From Aminobacter sp. AP02 (lineage in GTDB: Bacteria > Pseudomonadota > Alphaproteobacteria > Rhizobiales > Rhizobiaceae), in the NCBI RefSeq assembly GCF_003148805.1, contig NZ_QGGX01000015.1, forward strand, positions 62,001 through 126,000: a stretch of DNA of 64,000 bases, in the 5' to 3' direction. Shown one piece after another: positions 32,424-42,177 of this stretch. The translations under genes were made by a program, and so were the position numbers. How positions within the stretch are numbered: position 1 is the first letter of the stretch; every line of letters starts with the position of its first letter. A model generated the notes under the pieces. The model made no database searches and was not told the DNA's origin. It saw nothing but the letters and a program-made list of their open reading frames with translations.

Positions 32424-32588
32424 ATCAAAGCTGACAGCTACCAACTGTCGGCAAGGGCCGCACTGAACGCTATTTCGTTTAGTGGCACCACCGGCCCGCT
32501 ACAATGCCCAAAGCGGGGAGGGAAAGCGGGGAAGACCCGGCTCGCTTTTCAGAAAATGTAAGGAAAACAAACGCTTAGCCAAATGAAA

Positions 32589-32663
32589 TGGCTCCCCGGG
32601 CCGGATTCGAACCAGCGACCAACCGGTTAACAGCCGGTTGCTCTACCACTGAGCTACCGGGGA
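32589..32663 (-). tRNA. tRNA-Asn (GTT)
   Basis: A complete cloverleaf on the minus strand with encoded CCA. Acceptor TCCCCGG pairs with CCGGGGA, the D arm begins AGCTCAGTGGTAGAGC, the anticodon loop is CTGTTAA, and the T loop TTCGAAT is consensus. It is the first clearly chromosomal gene right of the accessory region and a candidate attachment site. Confidence 0.95.
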
Positions 32664-32863
32664 ACAGCGCTCTCATGTGAACGAGGCGGCGTATAGCAAC
32701 GGCTTTCCGATTTGCAAAGCGCTAATCTGAATTTTTTCGAAGTTTTTCACTGCCAACTTTCTGGTAATTGCCCCGCATGGCGCTCATATGACGGCTTCGC
32801 AAGGGGTGCGGCTGGTTCGCTGCGGCATTCCGGCACAGACCAACGAGCGGAAATGCAGGGCGA

Positions 32864-33127
32864 ATGATCAAACAGAAACCTCAGCAGCCCCCAAGGCGGA
32901 AGATTTCGATCCTGGGCCGTGAATTCGCCATGCCGCAATCGCGCGGCGTGCGGATCGGGCTTGGGATCGCACTTTGCTTCCTGGGACTGCTCGGCTTCCT
33001 GCCCGTGCTCGGATTCTGGATGGTGCCGCTTGGCCTGCTGATTCTTTCGCACGAATTCCACGTCGTACGCCGCATACGTCGCAGACTGATCGTCTGGTGG
33101 GAAAGGCGTAAGCGTCCGACGAGCTGA
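32864..33127 (+). CDS. Small PGPGW-like inner membrane protein
   Basis: 87 residues with a basic N terminus, then two hydrophobic segments with GLGIALCFLGLLGFLPVLGFWMVPLGLLILS (positions about 31-61) and a basic C-terminal tail. The pattern FLPVLGFWMVPLG is conserved in rhizobial proteins of unknown role. It sits between tRNA-Asn and tRNA-Cys. Confidence 0.75.
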   Translation: MIKQKPQQPPRRKISILGREFAMPQSRGVRIGLGIALCFLGLLGFLPVLGFWMVPLGLLILSHEFHVVRRIRRRLIVWWERRKRPTS

Positions 33128-33376
33128 CCTTCTGAGCGAATAGGGGCTTGGTCCGGGATTCGGGCGCGTCGCGCCCAAAATGCTCATTGGGTGCGGAGTG
33201 CTGCGGCGCACGTGTAGCGAGGGGCAGGGCATGCTGATTGTTTCCACGGGTTCGCCTCGACGCCGGCGTTGTCGTTTCCTGTAGGGCACCTGCAAAACCA
33301 GCGGGAAAAAATCTTCCCCGCTTGACGGCGGAATCCTGGCAACCTATTGGAGCCGTGTAGACGCCCGAAGCGGCGA

Positions 33377-33450
33377 GGCCTCGTGGCGGAGTGGTTACGC
33401 AGAGGACTGCAAATCCTTGCACCCCGGTTCGATTCCGGGCGAGGCCTCCA
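33377..33450 (+). tRNA. tRNA-Cys (GCA)
   Basis: Complete tRNA: acceptor GGCCTCG with CGAGGCC, discriminator T, encoded CCA; the anticodon loop is CTGCAAA, and the T loop is TTCGATT. It lies 82 bp upstream of the pcm-like gene. Confidence 0.95.
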
Positions 33451-33532
33451 GCTTCCTCGGCAACCGCCGCCGAGGACCCATTCGGGTACAGTCAATTTGC
33501 GCGTCACGCGCCGAAGGCGGGCCGGTTTGAAC

Positions 33533-34207
33533 ATGAACGCTGATTTTTCCGAACGTCGTGTGAAGATGGTGGACGGCCAGGTCCGTACCACCGACGTGAC
33601 CGACGCAGCCATCTTGTCGGCAATGCTTTCGGTGCCTCGCGAGGCGTTCGTCGACAATGGTCAGCGCGAGCTCGCCTATATCGACGAGGATCGACGCTAC
33701 GCTGCGACCGCCGATGCCGATCAGCCACGCTATCTCATGGAGCCGTCGCCTTTCGCAAAGTTGGCGCAGCTGGCTGAGATCAAGTCCAGCGACTTCGTGC
33801 TCGATGTCGGCTGCGGGACAGGTTATTCGTCCGCGGTGCTGTCGCGCCTGGCAAGTTCGGTCGTCGCCTTGGAAAGCGATGCAACGCTTGGCGCGCGCGC
33901 TGCGGAAACCTTGTCTTCGCTCGGTTATGACAATGTGGTGGTGGTCTCGGGTGCATTGCCTGCCGGCTATCCGTCCGAGGCGCCATACGATGTCATTTTT
34001 GTTGGCGGAAGCGTCGAGCAGGTTCCTGAGAAGCTGCTTGCCCAACTCAAGGAGGGCGGCCGTCTGGTCGCCGTCGAGGGGCGAGGCAATGCTGGTGTAG
34101 CGGCAGTTTATCTCAAGAACGAAGCGACAGTAACGGCCCGAAAAGCCTTTAATGCGGCAGTTAAGCCACTACCCGGCTTCAATCGTACACGCGAATTTGA
34201 GTTCTGA
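33533..34207 (+). CDS. Protein-L-isoaspartate methyltransferase family protein
   Basis: 224 residues from ATG 33533. The SAM site is VLDVGCGTGYSSAVLSRL near residues 87-104. It has the PIMT-type N terminus MVDGQVRTTDVTDAAILSAM and PREAF. A second, more canonical PIMT is encoded at 59803. The order tRNA-Cys, this gene, tolC, popZ, valS is conserved in rhizobia, so it is host DNA. True isoaspartyl repair is less certain for this paralogue, as the usual EP/GxGxG arrangement is modified. Confidence 0.82.
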   Translation: MNADFSERRVKMVDGQVRTTDVTDAAILSAMLSVPREAFVDNGQRELAYIDEDRRYAATADADQPRYLMEPSPFAKLAQLAEIKSSDFVLDVGCGTGYSSAVLSRLASSVVALESDATLGARAAETLSSLGYDNVVVVSGALPAGYPSEAPYDVIFVGGSVEQVPEKLLAQLKEGGRLVAVEGRGNAGVAAVYLKNEATVTARKAFNAAVKPLPGFNRTREFEF

Positions 34208-34372
34208 TCTCCTTTTTCTTGCGGCGCGTCGTTTGTCGTGATGATCTAACGCCCGGACGAGTGCGACTGATTCCGGACTGATTTGGTCCGATATGGTTGC
34301 TTTGGGTCGGATCCGGCGAGGGGCATTTCAGATTGCCTTCGGGCAGTCCGCCGCAGAATCAATGAGGGACGC

Positions 34373-35752
34373 GTGTTGCCGTTTTTCCGTAAAAGTTTGT
34401 TTGCCGTAGCCTTGGTTTCAGCCACGGCCCTTTCGCCGCTGTCGGCCTCGGCGGAAACAATCCTAGGCGCTCTTTCAAAAGCGTATCAGAACAATTCGGC
34501 GCTCAATTCGGCCCGTGCCGGCGTGCGTGTGACCGACGAAAACGTGGCCATTGCCAAGTCTGGCTGGCGCCCGACCGTAAGCGCCAACGCCGGCATCGAC
34601 TATACGGCAACGCGGCTCTCGGGAGTGACCACCAATCTTTCCGTCGGTGCTTTCGGTGTCGCGATCAATCAGACCCTGTTCGATGGTTTCCAGACCAAGA
34701 ACAATGTCGCTGCTGCGGAGTCGCGGGTGAGGGCCTCGAACGAGTCTCTCCGAAACACTGAGCAGACAACGCTGTTCAATGCCGCGACCGCCTATATGGA
34801 TGTCATTCGCGATCGCCAGATTGCAGTGCTGACCGAGCGCAATCTCCAGTTCCTGACCGAGCAGGTGCGCGCGGCGCGCTCGCGTTTCGATGTGGGTGAG
34901 GGCACGCGCACGGACGTGGCTCAGGCCGACGCATCGCGCTCCGCTGCCGTCGCAAGCCTGGCAGCAGCGCGCGCCCAGGCCGAGTCCAGCGCGGCCGTTT
35001 ACCGCCAGATCGTCGGTGACGATCCCAAGAATCTGAAGGCAGCATCACCGGTTGCGAAACTTTTGCCCAAAAGCCTCAACGGGGCGATTGCTATCGCAGC
35101 CGAGCAACATCCAGCGATTCTCGCGACCGAGTATCTTGTCGACGCTGCCGGGTTCTCGGTGAAGTCGGCGGAAGGCCAGTTGTTGCCGCAAGTGACCGCT
35201 CGCGCGGGGGTTTCGCAGACTTATCGCACCACGTCGCCGGACACCTTGGCCGATGGCAATTCCGCTTCGGCTACCATCGGTGCCACGTTGACCGTGCCCA
35301 TCTACCAGGGCGGCCGTGTTGCCGCCCAGGTGCGGCAGCAGAAGGAAACGTTGGGCCAGGCCCGGATCGAGGTCGATGTCAGCCGGGACCAGGTTCGGAC
35401 GGCTGTGACCGCTGCCTGGACACAATACGTTGCGGCACGTGAAAGTGTAGCGGCCAATCGGGCGCTTGTTTCGGCGCAGCAACTTGCGCTCAACGGTGTC
35501 ATCGAGGAGCGCAATGTGGGGCAGCGTACGACGCTCGACGTGCTCAACGCGCAGGCCGATGTGATTACGGCCCAGATCAACCTTGCGACATCCGAGCGCG
35601 ACACGGTCGTGGCAAGTTACGCCATTCTTTCGGCTACGGGCAGCCTGTCGGTCGATCGGCTTGGGCTCCAGGTCGCAAAGTACGAGCCGAAGGAGCACTA
35701 CAACGCCGTCAAGGACAAGTGGTACGGTCTGCGCACGCCCGACGGCCGCTAA
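34373..35752 (+). CDS. tolC: TolC-type outer membrane efflux/secretion channel
   Basis: About 459 residues. Start is GTG 34373 or TTG 34376, both after GAGGG. Signal peptide FRKSLFAVALVSATALSPLSASA is followed by ETILGALSKAYQNN and the duplicated coiled-coil repeats of TolC. Family features include GFQTKNNV, GQRTTLDVLNAQADV and a C-terminal YAILSATGSLS. It forms the trimeric outer-membrane exit duct for type I secretion and efflux pumps. A strong terminator follows. Confidence 0.92.
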   Translation: MLPFFRKSLFAVALVSATALSPLSASAETILGALSKAYQNNSALNSARAGVRVTDENVAIAKSGWRPTVSANAGIDYTATRLSGVTTNLSVGAFGVAINQTLFDGFQTKNNVAAAESRVRASNESLRNTEQTTLFNAATAYMDVIRDRQIAVLTERNLQFLTEQVRAARSRFDVGEGTRTDVAQADASRSAAVASLAAARAQAESSAAVYRQIVGDDPKNLKAASPVAKLLPKSLNGAIAIAAEQHPAILATEYLVDAAGFSVKSAEGQLLPQVTARAGVSQTYRTTSPDTLADGNSASATIGATLTVPIYQGGRVAAQVRQQKETLGQARIEVDVSRDQVRTAVTAAWTQYVAARESVAANRALVSAQQLALNGVIEERNVGQRTTLDVLNAQADVITAQINLATSERDTVVASYAILSATGSLSVDRLGLQVAKYEPKEHYNAVKDKWYGLRTPDGR

Positions 35753-35777
35753 TCGTATCGTCCAAGTGACAGTATAG

Positions 35778-35814
35778 ACGGGCGTCTGCTTCGATGAAGC
35801 AGACGCCCGTTTTT
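35778..35814 (+). terminator. Terminator after tolC
   Basis: A perfect 15-bp stem (35778-35792 with 35796-35810) around a GAT loop, followed by TTTT and more Ts. It isolates tolC from popZ. Confidence 0.92.
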
Positions 35815-35982
35815 GTTTTCCGGCAATGCAGCCAAAGTGCAGGGCTGTAATCTGTTGAAATCGGCAGAGCTGTCCAATTGGGGATTCTCGAAGAGGAATC
35901 AGTAGGCTACGCTTGGGTTCTGATTCGAAGCCCGTTTCAACGGGCGGGTTTGTAACCTGTCACGAAGGCGGCGGATGTGACG

Positions 35983-36744
35983 ATGGCCCAGGCTAACAGC
36001 GCTCAACGGGAACCCTCGATGGAAGAGATTCTCGCTTCCATTCGCAGGATCATCGAAGACAACGACACCGGACGCCGTCCGGCAGTCGATTTCGAGCAGT
36101 TGCGCCCGGAACCTGAAGCCGATGGTGGCGACCGGAACATCATAGAAGTGGAGGCTTTCCGCGCGGAGTTCCAGGCCGCCAAGCCAGCGCCACTCGAGTC
36201 CGAACCGGCAATTGTAGAGCCCGTCGTAGCAAAGCTCGAGACCCCTCGTCGCGACGAGACAAGTGCACCGCTTTGGCCGTCGGTCGAGGCAAAGGCACCG
36301 GTAGTCTCTGATGAGGTCAAGGCACCTGTAGCCGTTGAGGCGCCGGAAGCGGCAGCGGAAGCACCTGTCGTGGCGCGCGCGTCCGCTGCAAGCTGGACAC
36401 CGAAGTCGACTTTGGCCGTCGAGCAGATGGAGCGTCTGGCTGGTCCAGCACGCGAGCCGGAAAAGGTCGAGGTCGCTGTCGCTGCCAAGCCCGCCGAGCC
36501 TGTCGTTGCGGACGAACAGTTGCTTGCGAAGCCGGCGATCCTCTCCGAGCAGGCGGGCCGTCAAGTGTCGGCGGCATTCGGCGAGCTCAATGATGCCTAT
36601 GCGGCGCGCAGCCGCAAGTCTTTCGACGACATCGCCGCCGAGATGATGCGGCCGATGCTGCAGGATTGGCTCGACAACAACCTTCCCACACTCGTCGAGC
36701 GACTTGTGCGTGAAGAAATCGAGCGTGTGGCGCGCGGCGCCTGA
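35983..36744 (+). CDS. popZ: Polar organising protein PopZ
   Basis: About 253 residues from ATG 35983; an in-frame GTG at 35977 is alternative. N-terminal EPSMEEILASIRRIIEDND, a long Pro/Ala/Glu/Val-rich disordered centre and the C-terminal oligomerisation block with SFDDIAAEMMRPMLQDWLD and NNLPTLVERLVREEIERVARG. PopZ forms a matrix at the cell pole that anchors the ParB-parS complex and, in rhizobia, marks the growing pole. Confidence 0.9.
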   Translation: MAQANSAQREPSMEEILASIRRIIEDNDTGRRPAVDFEQLRPEPEADGGDRNIIEVEAFRAEFQAAKPAPLESEPAIVEPVVAKLETPRRDETSAPLWPSVEAKAPVVSDEVKAPVAVEAPEAAAEAPVVARASAASWTPKSTLAVEQMERLAGPAREPEKVEVAVAAKPAEPVVADEQLLAKPAILSEQAGRQVSAAFGELNDAYAARSRKSFDDIAAEMMRPMLQDWLDNNLPTLVERLVREEIERVARGA

Positions 36745-36774
36745 CGGCCGCCTGCTCGGTAGTATAGCGATACT

Positions 36775-36990
36775 TCATCCAGGAAATACGATTCTTCGCC
36801 AATGGCTTGCGCTGATTTGTGCTCGGCGTGGGTGAAGTCCGTCGACGGAATCCTGCGCTTTGTCGTAGTCGACGCAGCACTGAAAGCGTGCTCGACCTGC
36901 CATGAGCTTGCCATTCGCCTCGGCAACTATGAAGTTGCACGCGCCCTTGGCGCTGCGCGCGGCGCCAATGGTTGACTCGCTCCCACCCAT
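36775..36990 (-). CDS. Possible small protein between popZ and valS
   Basis: 71-residue frame with CNFIVAEANGKLMAGRARF near the centre. The next frame downstream also reads in a coding-like way (FTHAEHKSAQAIGEESYFLDE), as if one base had been gained or lost around 36840. It may be a frameshifted remnant or chance. The rest of the 295-bp popZ-valS gap shows nothing else. Confidence 0.25.
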   Translation of the reverse strand: MGGSESTIGAARSAKGACNFIVAEANGKLMAGRARFQCCVDYDKAQDSVDGLHPRRAQISASHWRRIVFPG

Positions 36991-37039
36991 CCGATTTACA
37001 CCGGACCAGTAAAATCCGGACCAAACGGAACCAATTCCG

Positions 37040-39823
37040 ATGCTTGAGAAGACCTACGACGCCAAATCAGTCGAACCCAAGATTGCCAAGGCCTGGGAAG
37101 ATGCCGATGCCTTCAAGGCCGGCGCGGGGGCTGCAGAAGGCGCGGAACCATTCACCATCGTAATCCCGCCGCCCAACGTTACCGGCTCGCTGCACATGGG
37201 CCACGCGCTCAACAACACGCTGCAGGACATTCTTGTCCGCTTCGAGCGCATGCGCGGCAAGAACGTGCTCTGGCAACCTGGCATGGACCATGCCGGCATC
37301 GCCACACAGATGGTGGTCGAGCGCAAGCTGATGGAAAAGCAGATTCATCGCCGCGACCTGACGCGCGAGGATTTCATTGCGCGCGTGTGGGAGTGGAAGG
37401 ACGAGTCGGGCGGCATGATCTTCAACCAGCTCAAGCGGCTGGGTGCTTCCTGTGACTGGTCGCGTGAACGCTTCACCATGGATGAGGGGCTGTCCAAGGC
37501 CGTCATCGAGGTGTTTGTCACGCTGCACAAGCAGGGCCTGATCTACAAGGACAAGCGCCTTGTGAACTGGGATCCGAAGCTGTTGACCGCCATCTCCGAT
37601 CTCGAGGTCGAGCAGCACGAGGTCAATGGCAACCTATGGCACTTCCGCTATCCGGTCGAAGGCGAGGTCTACGATCCTGAGGATCCAAAGACCTACATCA
37701 CTGTAGCAACGACACGGCCGGAAACGATGCTCGGCGACACTGCCGTCGCCGTTCACCCGGACGATGAGCGCTATTCATCACTCGTTGGCAAGAATGTCGT
37801 GCTGCCGATCGTCGGCCGCAAGATTCCGATCGTTGCCGACGAATATTCCGATCCGGAGAAAGGCTCTGGCGCGGTCAAGATCACGCCGGCCCACGACTTC
37901 AACGATTTTGAGGTCGGCAAGCGCCACAACTTGCCGGCGATCAACATCCTGACCGTCGAAGGCAACATCAACATCGTCGACAACGAGGAATTCCTCGAAG
38001 GTGTCGAGCGCAGCGAGTTGCGCGACGGTGTGTGGGCACAGCTCCACGGCCTCGACCGCTTCGAAGCCCGCAAGCTGATCGTCAAGATCATGGAGGAGGG
38101 CGGTTTTCTCGACAAGGTCGAACCGCACAAGCACATGGTGCCGCATGGCGACCGCGGCGGCGTGCCGATCGAGCCGTACCTGACCGACCAGTGGTGGGTC
38201 AACGCCGCCGAGATGGCAAAGCCCGCGATCCGCAGCGTGCGCGAGGGCCGCACCAACTTCGTCCCCAAGAACTGGGAGAAGACCTATTTCGACTGGATGG
38301 AAAACATCCAGCCCTGGTGCGTGTCGCGCCAGCTGTGGTGGGGGCACCAGATCCCGGCATGGTATGGCCCTGACGGCCATGTCTTTGTCGAACGCACCGA
38401 AGAAGAAGCGCTCGCCGCGGCGATCCAGCACTATCTCGCACTTGCCGGACCGTGGAAGGCCTGGGTCGAGGAGCAGCTTGAGAATTTCGAGCCCGGCAAG
38501 ATCCTGACCCGCGACGAAGACGTGCTCGACACCTGGTTTTCGTCAGCGCTTTGGCCGTTCTCGACGCTCGGCTGGCCTGACAAGACGCCGGAACTCGACA
38601 CTTACTACCAGACCGACGTTTTGGTGACCGGCTTCGACATCATCTTCTTCTGGGTCGCCCGGATGATGATGATGGGCTTGCACTTCATGGAAGAAGAGCC
38701 GTTCCACACGGTCTATGTCCATGCGCTGGTTCGCGACAAGAGCGGCCAGAAGATGTCGAAGTCGAAGGGCAACGTCATCGATCCGCTCGAGCTGATCGAC
38801 GAGTACGGTGCTGATGCCTTGCGCTTCACCTTGGCCATCATGGCTGCGCAAGGACGCGACGTGAAGCTCGACCCGGCCCGCATCGCCGGTTACCGCAACT
38901 TCGGAACCAAGCTGTGGAACGCCACGCGCTTTGCCGAGATGAACGGTGTCGCGCGCAATGACGAGTTCTGGCTCAACGACGCCAAGCTTACGGTCAACCG
39001 CTGGATCCTGACCGAACTCACCCGCGCGACGCGCGAAGTGACGGCGGCCATTACCACCTACCGCTTCAATGAAGCCGCGGGCGCTGCCTATCGCTTCGTC
39101 TGGAATACCTTCTGCGATTGGTACCTCGAACTGCTGAAGCCGATCTTCATGGGCGAAGACGAAGCCGCCAAGGCCGAAAGCCAGGCTGTGGCCGCTTTTG
39201 TGCTCGATGAGGTCTACAAGCTGCTGCACCCGATGATGCCGTTCATGACCGAGGAGTTGTGGGCGCATACGGCGGGCGAAGGCAAGGAGCGGGCGTCGCT
39301 GCTCTGCCATGCAGCCTGGCCAGCGCCTGACTTCGAGGACACTGCTGCCGCCGCCGAGATCAACTGGCTGGTCGATCTGGTCAGCGGCATTCGCTCGGTG
39401 CGTTCGGAGATGAACGTGCCGCCAGCGGCTATTGCGCCGCTGGTCTTTGTGGGCGCCAATGATGAGACGCTTGCGCGCCTCAAGCGTCATCAGTCGGCAA
39501 TCGCCCGGCTGGCGCGTGTCGGCGAGATCACGCACGAGGCGGCAGCGCCCAAGGGGGCGGCGCAGATCGTTGCCGGCGAGGCCACCGCATGCCTGCCGCT
39601 CGGCAGCCTGATTGATCTCAGTGCGGAAGCCGCGCGCCTGCAAAAGGAGCTTGCCAAGACAACCGAAGAGATCGCGCGACTGCACAAGAAGCTGTCGAAC
39701 GAAAAGTTCGTTGCCTCTGCTCCCGAAGAGATCGTCGCGGCCGAGCGTGAAAAACTCGAGGACTATCGCCAGATGCAGGAAAAGCTCGATACCGCGCTTT
39801 CCCGCGTCAGGGACGCCGGCTGA
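37040..39823 (+). CDS. valS: Valyl-tRNA synthetase
   Basis: 927 residues, class Ia synthetase. HIGH is in [15 protein letters not shown] (near 45-58) and KMSKS in [11 protein letters not shown] (near 570-580). The editing CP1 domain spans roughly residues 220-430, with [19 protein letters not shown]. An anticodon-binding domain and a C-terminal tRNA-binding coiled coil ([19 protein letters not shown]) follow. It charges tRNA-Val and edits mis-charged threonine. ATG 37040 follows a normal spacing. Confidence 0.97.
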   Translation: MLEKTYDAKSVEPKIAKAWEDADAFKAGAGAAEGAEPFTIVIPPPNVTGSLHMGHALNNTLQDILVRFERMRGKNVLWQPGMDHAGIATQMVVERKLMEKQIHRRDLTREDFIARVWEWKDESGGMIFNQLKRLGASCDWSRERFTMDEGLSKAVIEVFVTLHKQGLIYKDKRLVNWDPKLLTAISDLEVEQHEVNGNLWHFRYPVEGEVYDPEDPKTYITVATTRPETMLGDTAVAVHPDDERYSSLVGKNVVLPIVGRKIPIVADEYSDPEKGSGAVKITPAHDFNDFEVGKRHNLPAINILTVEGNINIVDNEEFLEGVERSELRDGVWAQLHGLDRFEARKLIVKIMEEGGFLDKVEPHKHMVPHGDRGGVPIEPYLTDQWWVNAAEMAKPAIRSVREGRTNFVPKNWEKTYFDWMENIQPWCVSRQLWWGHQIPAWYGPDGHVFVERTEEEALAAAIQHYLALAGPWKAWVEEQLENFEPGKILTRDEDVLDTWFSSALWPFSTLGWPDKTPELDTYYQTDVLVTGFDIIFFWVARMMMMGLHFMEEEPFHTVYVHALVRDKSGQKMSKSKGNVIDPLELIDEYGADALRFTLAIMAAQGRDVKLDPARIAGYRNFGTKLWNATRFAEMNGVARNDEFWLNDAKLTVNRWILTELTRATREVTAAITTYRFNEAAGAAYRFVWNTFCDWYLELLKPIFMGEDEAAKAESQAVAAFVLDEVYKLLHPMMPFMTEELWAHTAGEGKERASLLCHAAWPAPDFEDTAAAAEINWLVDLVSGIRSVRSEMNVPPAAIAPLVFVGANDETLARLKRHQSAIARLARVGEITHEAAAPKGAAQIVAGEATACLPLGSLIDLSAEAARLQKELAKTTEEIARLHKKLSNEKFVASAPEEIVAAEREKLEDYRQMQEKLDTALSRVRDAG

Positions 39824-39840
39824 CGATTCGAAGTTCAACC

Positions 39841-39880
39841 CCTGCCGTGGCTTGACGCTGCGGCAGGAACTTCTTTTTTC
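39841..39880 (+). terminator. Terminator after valS
   Basis: CCTGCCG (39841-39847) pairs with CGGCAGG (39861-39867), with a T-rich run a few bases later. Remaining DNA to 40187 holds a candidate operator but no gene. Confidence 0.6.
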
Positions 39881-40048
39881 TCGCTGTATACATGCCGCTG
39901 CGTAAGCTGAAGCTGATGTATCCATTTTTCGCCTGATTGTTGCCATAATGTAACAAAGGACTGAAATGGCGGGAAAATGCCTGTTTCCGCGCAATGATCC
40001 ATGGGTATTCCTGGAAACTCTGTTCGCGAAAACAGCGAAATCACCAAA

Positions 40049-40067
40049 ATTGACGTTTGCGTAAGCG
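40049..40067. promoter_or_regulatory. Candidate operator upstream of FadL-like gene
   Basis: TTGACGTTTGCGTAAGCGG combines TTGACGTTT with a GCGTAAGCG half, similar in style to TTGACGTTTACGTAAA-like sites bound by fatty-acid or branched-chain regulators of the MerR type. It lies about 120 bp upstream of the porin start. The regulator is not identified. Confidence 0.3.
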
Positions 40068-40187
40068 GAAGGTCTGCGGCGATCACGCCGAGAGGCGCAT
40101 TCGGCGCGGGCGTTTGTGAAAAATCAATGTTGCGTGAAGACAATGAAATCGTTCAATTCGGCTCACGAGCATTCGGGAGAGGACCTA

Positions 40188-41447
40188 ATGAATTTTTTGC
40201 GTTTCAAAGCGCTGCTGGGGGCAACGGCGCTGACAATCGTTGCGGCAAGCGCGGCGCAGGCCGGTGGTTTTGACCGCGGCGGTGTCAATATTGACCAGTT
40301 GTTTGATGCAGCACCTTACTCGTTTGAAGCCGGCGTGACCTATGTGTCGCCTCAGCGCACGTTGAAGAATGTCCGCCGCCTCGACCCCTCAGGTCTGAAG
40401 TCACCAGAGGTCAAGGTCGAAGGCGATTATGCCGTGCCGCGCGTCGGCCTGAAGTTCAACGTTGTCGAACCTGTTGACTGCTTGGCTTCATATACAAAGC
40501 CATATGGTGCTGACGCCGACTACGGTCTCAACAATGCCTATTCCCCGACAGCCGTGAAATTTTCGATTGATACTAACGACTTCGGCCTCACTTGCTCTTA
40601 CAAGGTGGCCGTCGGCAAGGGATCGTTCCGCTTCATTGGTGGCGTATCCTATCAGGATGTAGACGCGTTTCTATCGCGCCAGACACTTCTCGGTTTGAGC
40701 GCTATCGGTGGTCCGCTCCCCGCCGGCAATTTGGGCAATACCGGCGTTGGGACCTTCAAACTTTCTGATTCAACCTGGGGCTGGCGCATCGGCGGCGCTT
40801 ACGAAATGCCTGAAATCGCCCTCCGTGCGAGCCTGATGTATTATTCGAAATACAATTATGATGGCCTTTCGGGCACTGTCGACACGACCGGATTCAGTGG
40901 CCGTGGTTTCCCCGCTAACTTGCGTCCGGGTTCAACCGGGGTCTTCCCGGTGTCGGCGTCCGCCGAGATTCCGCAGGCCCTCGAGTTTAAGTTCCAGACG
41001 GGTATTGCGCCGGACTGGCTGGCATTCGGCTCCGTCCGCTGGCAGGAATGGAGCAAGCTTGGCGTCATTCCGATCACGGGTGTCCGGAGCCCCGTTAATG
41101 GCGCTGCATCGAAGGTGTCCTTCGATCCGCTCTATCGCGACGGCTGGACGGTTGCCGGCGGTATCGGCCACAAGTTCAGCGACATGATTAGCGGTGCTGC
41201 CCAGATCACCTGGGATCGCGGCACGTCCACCATCTCGGGCTATCAGTCGGACACCTGGAACTTTGGTGCCGGCGTATCCGTGGCTGCGACCGAGAACATC
41301 GAATTCCGACTGGGTGGGTCGATCGGCATCATGACCAGCGGAACGTCGGCCTATAACGGCGTCGGCGACGTAGCAAATGCCGTCATTTACGAATTTGACA
41401 GCGATCCGGTCTATGCGGGCGCGGCGTCCGTGAAGATCAAGTTCTGA
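40188..41447 (+). CDS. OmpP1/FadL-family outer membrane transporter
   Basis: 419 residues from ATG 40188, with GAGAGG nearby; an earlier in-frame ATG at 40116 would bury the signal peptide. Signal peptide LLGATALTIVAASAAQA, then GGFDRGGVNIDQLFDA, the FadL-type plug start, and a beta-barrel rich in alternating hydrophobics ending in VKIKF with the terminal aromatic. It imports hydrophobic substrates such as long-chain fatty acids. Confidence 0.87.
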   Translation: MNFLRFKALLGATALTIVAASAAQAGGFDRGGVNIDQLFDAAPYSFEAGVTYVSPQRTLKNVRRLDPSGLKSPEVKVEGDYAVPRVGLKFNVVEPVDCLASYTKPYGADADYGLNNAYSPTAVKFSIDTNDFGLTCSYKVAVGKGSFRFIGGVSYQDVDAFLSRQTLLGLSAIGGPLPAGNLGNTGVGTFKLSDSTWGWRIGGAYEMPEIALRASLMYYSKYNYDGLSGTVDTTGFSGRGFPANLRPGSTGVFPVSASAEIPQALEFKFQTGIAPDWLAFGSVRWQEWSKLGVIPITGVRSPVNGAASKVSFDPLYRDGWTVAGGIGHKFSDMISGAAQITWDRGTSTISGYQSDTWNFGAGVSVAATENIEFRLGGSIGIMTSGTSAYNGVGDVANAVIYEFDSDPVYAGAASVKIKF

Positions 41448-42177
41448 CCAAATCGCCATGATCCCTTGCTCCCTGTAGATACTATGGGGAGCAGGACAAT
41501 TGAGCCGGGCGTCATGCCCGGCTTTTTGTTGCCCGGGGTCCATTTCCATTTCGGAAACCATGGCGCGGCAAGTCCGCAACAGTTGTGACGATTCAGCAAC
41601 ACTTTTCCAGCAAGCTTTCAGCTATGGAACGAAGCGGGACAATTGCCCATTTCCCGCCATAAACCCGGCGCACCCCGGATAGGTCTTTTGATCAGTACCC
41701 GGATGTCGGGCGTAACAGGGCCGCATTGATGCGGCAGGAACAGGAATGAACGCCAAGGCGATCTTCAAGGCCAAGCTTTCCAGCCCGCGCGAGGCGGCGG
41801 CCCTGGCGCATGCGGCTGCCTGTTCCTATTTCTCAGCGAGAACGCCTGCCGGTTGCGGAAGTGATCTTGCGATGGCCACCACACAGGCTCGGCCGATGAG
41901 GACCTTCTTCGATCACGATTGCTTGCACCAAATTGGCCGTACTTTGGTCGAAAACGGCGAGCATCTTAGCTGCATGGATGCTCAGGACATGAAGCGCCCG
42001 GCCAAAATCCTTGGCATGGTGCAGTCCGAGGCAGAACTGGCGGAGAGGGTGAAAGACTTGAAACCGTGCTCGACCGGCGGTCGGTTGGGCGCGACGTGGA
42101 ATTATGTCCGAACCGAGCGGCCAAGCCGTGACGGTACGGTCATCTCCCATCCCGGTGGGCGAAAGAAACGCACTGCT
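41448..42177 (+). other. Long leader region upstream of exoR
   Basis: About 730 bp with a terminator near 41503. From an ATG at 41746 the frame stays open into exoR for 144 codons, but its product shows no domain, and the real signal peptide starts at 42178. I read it as a long 5' leader or chance open frame. No other gene is convincing here. Confidence 0.5.
41503..41528 (+). terminator. Terminator after FadL-like gene
   Basis: AGCCGGGC (41503-41510) pairs with GCCCGGCT (41516-41523) around GTCAT, followed by five Ts. Confidence 0.9.

Larger units (their letters stand above)
1..32588. mobile_element. HK97/GTA-like siphovirus prophage, right part, plus edge cargo
   Basis: A continuous phage late module is visible: HNH, terminase, portal, protease, capsid, connectors, tail tube, chaperones, tape measure, tip, fibres and lysis genes, nearly all on the + strand with short overlaps. 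The order of tape measure and tip genes follows the GTA/HK97 plan of alphaproteobacterial phages. The left end, integrase and early region lie outside the window. The structural part ends near 25.1 kb at strong terminators. The DNA to 32.6 kb is accessory and could be phage cargo or host island. The right limit at the tRNA-Asn gene is inferred from typical tRNA use by integrases, not from a visible att repeat. Confidence 0.85.

Noticed and set aside
1-32588. Insertion sequences or transposases inside the prophage
   Set aside because: No transposase-like product and no flanking inverted repeats noticed in the window.
41746-42177. N-terminal extension of ExoR
   Set aside because: Would place the signal peptide inside the protein; kept as leader region and finding only.
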